Made by a program: the position numbers and the translations under genes
Source of the DNA: Brachionus manjavacas
Taxonomy: Eukaryota; Rotifera; Eurotatoria; Ploima; Brachionidae
Direction of reading: 5' to 3'
DNA length: 64,000 nucleotides
Assembly (NCBI GenBank): GCA_019054805.1
Contig: JAHQIY010000004.1
Location: 6,758,001 to 6,822,000, forward strand
Shown: piece after piece, positions 58,110-64,000 of the stretch
How positions within the stretch are numbered: position 1 is the stretch's first letter
Layout of the letters: every line of letters starts with the position of its first letter
The notes under the pieces: generated by a model
Told to the model about the DNA's origin: nothing
Database searches by the model: none
Seen by the model: the letters and a program-made list of their open reading frames with translations, nothing else

Positions 58110-59095
58110 GCCAAAAAAAAATGAAAGTTAAGAAGACATAGATTGTAATATTTGGCATATGTTTACATAGTTCAGGTTTCAGGAAAAAAGGAGGAAATAG
58201 TAAGTTAGCAATTACACAATGGAGTTGGATATTTAATATATCTCGATTCTAAACCTTCTTTGTATTACAACCAATGGAATAGAATGACTCAGTCCTGTCC
58301 CAACATATCTTTCACTCAACTCAAAAAGCCGATTCGAGACTTTTAATAATTTAAGTTTATTAAAAGCTTCATGATGCACAATGTTGGAGGCAGTATCATA
58401 TTTTAACTTAAGGATAGATCTTAGTGCTGTATTCTGAATTGCTTGTAGTTTTTTGATATTATTTTCTGAAAATGAATTCAAACATGGATAAGAATAGTCT
58501 AAAATTGATCCGACTAAAGATTTATAAAAATTTCCTAGTGTGTTTTGAGTAAGACCCCAGTTTTTATTTGACAATATCTTAAAAATATTAAGCTTTTTAT
58601 TGCAGCGTTCTTTAATTTCGTCTACTAATATATTAAAATTTAATTTAGAATCAAATTTTATACCAAGAAACTTGATTTCTTTTTGGCTCACTATTCTAGT
58701 TCCATAATTTTTTTAGTTCAGATTATCACTCTCTTTTTTGTACTTAGAGAAGACTACTGAACACGACTTTTCAACTGATATCTTCATTTTTCATTTAATA
58801 AGCCATTGTTCTAGTTCGTTGGTGTATTTATTTATCTTATTTTCTAGGTTCCCCTTTTTGTTATAAATGAAGAATGTAACTAGATCATCTGCGAAAAGCA
58901 CAGAGTATTCATTATTTGTTTTGTTTCTTTTTGGAATGTCATTAATATATATACTAAATAAAAGAGGAATAATTACTGAGCCTTGAGGAACACCTGCAGT
59001 TATTTTATATTCTTCGCTCAAGTGGTCATTCACATTTACCTTAAATGTAGGATCTAATCCAGTTGGTCAAGTAAATTATTTGGTTTAGATGTTAC
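58110..59095 (-). mobile_element. LINE, 5'-truncated, RT part mostly readable
   Basis: Minus-strand frames at 59033-58791 (EEYKITAGVPQGSVIIPLLF, SVLFADDLVTFFIYNKKGN) and 58691-58233 (SQKEIKFLGIKFDSKLNFNI, GSILDYSYPCLNS, LQAIQNTALRSILKLKYD, LFELSERYVGTGLSHSIPL). This is the palm/thumb part of a non-LTR reverse transcriptase with FADD intact; one stop region lies between the two frames. The 3' end is near 58110, and homology at the 5' side ends near 59095. It is the best copy of the family scattered through this window. Confidence 0.82.
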
Positions 59096-59179
59096 ATCTT
59101 CATCATCGTTGTTCTCAATATTTTTGGGTGGTCTTCCTCTCTTTTTTGTAATAGGTACTGTTGATATTGAATTGATTGT

Positions 59180-59640
59180 AATAAATCACTTCCAGAAGGT
59201 AGAGTCCGGAAAGAGTGATAGGGTTTGGCATGAAGGTTTACTTTTTGAATTGATTAAAATTAATCCGCCTCATAACTTGACTAACTAGATTATATCCTTT
59301 TTAGACTCTAGGACATTTAAAGTAAATAAGAATGACCACCTGAGCGAAGAATATCAAATAACTGCAGGTATTACTCAAGGCGAATCGCTTTTTTGAGTTG
59401 AGTGAGAGATATGTTGGGACAGGACTGAGTCATTCTATTCCATTGGTTGTAAGACTGGTGGAGGAATACAAAGAAGGTTTCGAATCGAGATATATTGAAT
59501 ATCCAACTCCATTGTGTAATTGCTAACTTACTATTTCCTCTTTTTTTCCTGAAACTTGAACTATGTAAACATGTGCCACATGTAATCTATTCCAATATAT
59601 GTCTTCTTAACTTTCGTTTAAAATCAAAAAAAATCTTAAA
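59180..59640 (+). pseudogene. Internally deleted LINE copy in the opposite direction
   Basis: The + strand reads DRVWHEGLLFELIKINPPHN, then RTFKVNKNDHLSEEYQITAG, and after a deletion of the catalytic core continues with LSERYVGTGLSHSIPLVVRL and EEYKEGFESRYIEYPTPLC. It shares its 3' UTR with the minus copy at 58110-58330. The two copies diverge from a point near 59.1 kb. Confidence 0.75.
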
Positions 59641-59669
59641 ATCTTAAAATCAAAGTTTGATTTTTTTTT

Positions 59670-59935
59670 TGTTTGTAAGACTTGAATTTTTTTAATGTTT
59701 GTCTCTGAAAGTGAATTCAGGCACGGAAAACAGTAATCAATTATAGATCCGATTAAAAATTTATATAGATTTCCTAGTGTGCAATAGTTAAGACCCCATT
59801 TTTTGTTTGATAATATTTTATTAAGTTTAACTGTGAACTACATTGCTGTTTTATCAATCATTGGGGTAAAGGTTAGTTTTGAATCAAATTTGATACCCAA
59901 GAACTTTATTTCCTTTTGACTATCAATTTTATTTT
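59670..59935 (-). pseudogene. Third LINE RT fragment
   Basis: The minus strand reads DSQKEIKFLGIKFDSKLTFT, then ILSNKKWGLNYCTLGNLYKF and IGSIIDYCFPCLNSLSETNI, with one stop. It matches 58685-58430 of the better copy. Its ends are cut on both sides. Confidence 0.75.
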
Positions 59936-60464
59936 CATAAGCCTTTAATTCTTTAATTTAACAAATTAATTTGGGTACTATTCAATTATTTTAGTTATTA
60001 ATTATATTAAATTTTCTACTTTGAAAATTAGATCGAAAATAAAATAGTAGTTTTTTTTCGATGATGATAATTGTCTAATTCAAGTTGGTTTTAAAATTTT
60101 GAAGTTAACACAAAATAGAATAACCAAAAAAGTCATGGGAAAGCTTGTTTTGAGTGAATAAATAAGAAGATAATAAAAATAGATTAAAAATTGATCCTTT
60201 ATTACAACTCGTTGACACAAAACTAAATTCCAACTGAGCCGGTCTATTCAAGAATTGATTTATTAGAATAAAAAAAATTCAATTTATTTGTTTTTAATTT
60301 TAGTACAATCTGATTACTATATTTAAACAGTTGAAGTAATTTTTTACAAAAAAGTAGAATATTTAAAAATTTAACAAAAATATTTTAATAAAAATTAAAA
60401 AAATTCTAAAATTCCCGCTTTACAGGCGTCCGTAAATTTTTTCGAGTATTTGTTTGAATTGAGT
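59936..60464. other. AT-rich stretch at the ACF1 3' end
   Basis: Contains the presumptive ACF1 3' UTR. Nothing else recognised. Confidence 0.5.
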
Positions 60465-63400
60465 TCAAAAGAGTAGCTTTTTTAGCGTTTTTTCAAAAAA
60501 GATCGAAATTCGTTCGCCTGTTTTGAAAATGTCGCTACCGGGCTCGTTATATACACGACAATTTTCAAATACTAAACGAATATCTTCAATAATTTTTTCA
60601 TGTTCTTCATATTCAAGATTTTGCAGTTTTTTTCGTATTGTAGAAAAATCCATTGGCTTCGATATAATATCGAAATAATCTGATGCCTGTAATTGAAAAT
60701 TAAAAAAAAAGCTGACGCATATTTGATAAAATAATAAATACCTGGCGTTTGGTTACTGGCTTCAAAAAAGGCCAAGCGTCCGGATGTTTCATTAATTCTT
60801 TTAAAATATTTTCCAATTTTTTGATTCTCTCCGAAAATTCCGAGTTTCGAGTACTTGTGTGTGAAGAAGGAGCTTAAAAAATCATTTAGTTATTAAATTT
60901 AATAAGTTCTTTTTTACGTTTCAATTTAAAAAAAAAAAAATGGAAAAATTAAACAAATTTAATATTTCAAAATCAATCAAAATTTTTTCTAACATTTAAT
61001 TGGAAAAGTTTTTATGTTAAATGCATTTCTAAAATAAAGTTGGTAGATATTTACTAAAGTTGGTAGTATAGAACATTCGATATAATAATCGAATGTTCTA
61101 TACTAAGGTTTCGAAAATAGAATAAATGAAGACTTAAATTATTTTGAAAAAGTGATAGGCAAAATATAACATTTGCTAAGTAAAATAAAAATAATATTCT
61201 TTTATTTTTCATCATTTTGATTAAAAGAATTATTTTTAGACCGGATTTCAAGTTCTCCAAGGCTTAATGTTGTTTCTCAAATTTTTTCTTTTCGAATTTC
61301 TCTTAGAAAACTTAATAAAATAATCTTAAATAAATATTAAATTGATAGACTTTTTTTGAGTTGCTCAAGAATAGCATTAGGTTTGATTTTAAGGTTCAAA
61401 AATTCAACTTTTTTGACTTTAAACTCTGCTCGGTTAATGAATTCTTCATTTCTCTAATTTAATTTTTCAAAACATGAACTATTCTAGCAAAAAGTTATTC
61501 AGTAAAAAAAATTCAAATATCATGTTCATAACTTTAACAGTGTAAAAAAATTTTTAGAAAATGATATTTTTTATGCTTTTCAGCATTGAATTTTTCAGAA
61601 TATGCAATCATTTTCTTGTCGACCATTGTTTTATCATAATTTAGCTAAAAAATATTCATGACTCAAGAAATTTGAGTTGTTCCTAGAGATTAATTAATGA
61701 CTTTGTAACCAAAAATTATTGTCAAAGTTTTATACTTTTAAGCTTTCAATTTTCAATTATATAAACTTAAATATTTTGATCTGAATTTTGTTCTTTTATA
61801 AATAATTAAAACTAAATTTTTACAAATTTAGTTTTAATTTGGGCTTTTTAAACTTTGATGATTAAACAGCATGATACAAAATGTCTTTCACAAAATTCAG
61901 CAAAAAAAATTTAATCTACATAAGAAATATTAATGTTCAATTAAAATATCAATATTTTGAGATTTAATTCTTAAATTTAATTTATTTAAATGCTAAAATT
62001 TTGTAATCGCTCCTTAAATATTTAAGAATTAGATGGTTATAATTGTAGATAAATACAACTTACGTTTTTAAGCTGGTTCATTTATAAATTGAAAATTAAG
62101 AAAAGCAAAAAATTTAATTTTCGATTCTAAATTAACCTTCGATTAGATTAAAAATAATCAATTTATTCAAAAATCTTTCTTTAGATTTTTTTTAAATGGA
62201 TCGTAACTGAAAATTTTTTGTTTCACCTTTTAAAACTTATGTAAATATCTTTTGAACAAAATCCATAGTTTTATTAATAATTTAAATTTGGATTGGGATT
62301 GTTGTATGAAAATTCAAAATGCCCATTAAAAGACATTGAATTAAGTTTAAAATAATTAAAAATAAAAATTACATAATTCATGAGTTTTGGCTCGTTTACG
62401 CTTGCTATGATTCGATTCTTCATCTGTTCCATTTGTACTAAAATCATCGCTTAACTCGCAATAAACCGACTTAGCACTTCGACTTCTGCCAAGTCTTCTG
62501 TGTCCATTTTCAATCGAAACATTTGATGTAGTGGAAGTTGTTGAAGCAGATGTAACACTTTTAGATTGTTTTTTGTCTTCTTCCCAATCATCGGCCAATT
62601 TTCTTTTTCGCTGACGTGTCTTTTTTTCATAATCGTCCTCAGTACTTTCATCATAAGCCACTTTAGCCTTGGACCTTTTTCGTCGTTTCTTGTCTTCATT
62701 CTCCGCTTCACTTTCCATTTCTTGATCCTCTTCTAAATCTTCAACTCTTTTCTTCTTAGTTTTGTTCTCATCCTCGAATTGACTATTCTCATCAGAATAG
62801 AACTCATCGTTAAAAGTCTTCCGTATTTTACGCGGAGTTTTCTCAGCTGTTTTTGGTCTGCATTCTGGACAGTGCCAGTCAACATTGGGTTTTTCATTTA
62901 AAGCTGGTCTTAAACAATAAAGATGATATCCTCGGTCACACTCACAACACAATACCATGTGTTCTGGGTCGCCTTTTTTTCTACATATTTTACATTTGGC
63001 ATTCAATGTTGACTTGGACCATGCTATACTTTCGTCCAAATTTTGTAAATGAATAAACAACTGAGACAATGTGGTGCATGACATCAACGATTTTTCCCAT
63101 ATTAATAAAATTCCATGTCTTTGATCATCGTTTTTTTTCTTTCGGTCTAGAGTTTTATGAATGTCACCAAGTGGCATGCGCAAATATTTCTTATCCACTG
63201 ACTGCTCGATTTGAAGCATTATTTTGGCAAAATTATTCACAATATTCATCTGAATATCGAAACTATAGGGATCCTGAAAAGATGAGCTAAGAAAATCAAC
63301 GAATTTGGGAGATGGAAAATTGGTTAATTCTATGGAAGATCGTGGCACATCACCCCAGACCAGATTCTCACAGAGTGGTTCATAATGACCCGATTGGATG

Positions 63401-64000
63401 CTTTCCCGCCATTTGAGTCGGTTCTCGACCTTAAGATGACCTAGACCTCCGACCATAATTTGTTCCTCAAGCTCTAAAAGCTTTTCTTTCAGGTCATGTT
63501 CCATGTATTCGTGGGAAGATATGCTGGAAAAAGAGTTTGACAATTGGGATGACGAATCACTTAAATGAACGAGTAATTCTTTCATTTCTTTGGATTTGGG
63601 TCCTCGTTTTTTTGGAATATTATTCTGGACTAGACTATTGGCAAGGACATTGTTGACGTTTTCTTTGAGGCAATTTTTTAGGCTTGTCTCAATGTCTTCG
63701 GCACTCATCGTTAAGCTATTTATTAGGAAAATAGTCTTTTGAACGTGCTCGACAATTCGAGTTTTGAAATCAGTCAATACTTGTTTTAGTTCAGATTCTC
63801 GGATGCCTCTCTCGGAAAGTTGCTCTAATAGTTGGTCTAAGCTCTCGGCCGTGTAATAAAACCCCCATTTAGTTTCACCAATAATGTACTCATTTAATTT
63901 AGGGCCTAAGTCAGATTTTGGAAGATTTTCTTTTCCAAAATTTTTGTTTTCTTTTTTAGGACTTGCCTTCGGTCCAGAATTAATCTCATAGCTGGAATCA
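60465..64000 (-). CDS. BAZ1A: ACF1/BAZ1A chromatin-remodelling subunit, C-terminal part
   Basis: Three exons in view: 64000 (open, continues past the edge) to 62373, 60872-60742 and 60686-60465. Phases close. Readable parts in order: a WSD/D-TOX-type region (LNEYIIGETKWGFYYTAESL, LLEQLSERGIRESELKQVL, KVENRLKWRESIQSGHYE, WEKSLMSCTTLSQLFIHLQN); a PHD finger (CKICRKKGDPEHMVLCCECD, RGYHLYCLRPALNEKPNVDW, HCPECRPK); a long acidic and basic linker with nuclear-localisation-like KKRRKRSKAK; and a C-terminal bromodomain (HPDAWPFLKPV, ASDYFDIISKPMDFSTIRKK, YNEPGSDIFKTGERI). The PHD plus the WPFLKPV bromodomain is the ACF1 pattern. With the ISWI ATPase it forms ACF/CHRAC, which spaces nucleosomes. In the bromodomain, Asn at FENCRVYNEPGS is kept, so acetyl-lysine binding is plausible. 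The 5' half is outside the window. Confidence 0.93.
60873..62372 (-). other. Large ACF1 intron with a 17-bp hairpin
   Basis: Donor TTAT|GTAATTTT at 62372, acceptor TTTTTTAAG at 60873. It holds a perfect inverted repeat with arms 61065-61081 and 61088-61104 (agtatagaacattcgat and its complement), directly after a short direct repeat (aaagttggtag twice). No nested gene is seen. Confidence 0.75.

Noticed and set aside
62451-62711. 86-aa minus ORF within ACF1
   Set aside because: Alternative frame of the ACF1 linker exon.

Overview
The window is a very AT-rich stretch of an animal nuclear genome. The evidence is split genes with GT-AG introns (many only 38-80 nt), metazoan families (K2P potassium channel, Slingshot, KChIP, astacin, ENPP, GILT, TMEM68, METTL6, SDHAF4, ACF1/BAZ1A), a tRNA-derived SINE, and many decayed LINEs. 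No bacterial or phage organisation is seen. Compact introns, AT-richness, the retroelement load and a tight gene pair fit a small protostome; a monogonont rotifer such as Brachionus is my best guess, by inference only.

Layout. 1-4.5 kb: an unrecognised 267-aa ORF (-) and a LINE relic. 4.5-4.9 kb: intronless NADAR gene (+). 5.7-6.2 kb: SINE. 6.5-10.3 kb: two-exon K2P channel (-) whose second pore filter is degenerate. 11.2-12.5 kb: five-exon astacin (-). 12.8-15.5 kb: mobile-element cluster (LINE relics, composite SINE, LINE ORF1 zinc-knuckle relic, GC-rich LINE 3' end). 16.8-20.8 kb: two-exon Slingshot (-). 20.9-26.8 kb: gene-poor, one full SINE. 26.8-27.7 kb: METTL6 (+). 28.2-38.2 kb: a TMEM68 family cluster with two complete six-exon genes, one orphan first exon, one broken first exon and one short first-exon fragment. 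38.5-39.4 kb: a young LINE 3' half. 40.8-42 kb: GILT gene (-) with an extra first exon. 43.1-44.8 kb: ENPP4/5-like ectophosphodiesterase (-). 46.2-48.3 kb: LINE relics. 49.9-50.9 kb: six-exon KChIP-like gene (-). 51-55.8 kb: gene-poor, with a Tc1/mariner-type MITE. 55.8-56.7 kb: a two-TM protein and SDHAF4 (+), 37 bp apart. 57.0-59.9 kb: a TIR element carrying a transposase-like tail, and three LINE pieces. 60.5-64 kb: the 3' half of ACF1/BAZ1A (-), running off the right edge.

Intron phases were checked by hand and close in frame for every multi-exon gene listed as complete. The genes are unrelated housekeeping, membrane and secreted functions, not one pathway. The points most worth following are (1) a K2P subunit in which the second selectivity filter has lost both glycines, (2) phase-compatible duplicated first exons at two unrelated loci (TMEM68, GILT), (3) a probable gene-conversion tract spanning an intron between the TMEM68 copies, (4) a KChIP with only one canonical EF-hand, and (5) a SINE family with a dimeric composite form. 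I see no evidence of a wholly new multi-gene system.
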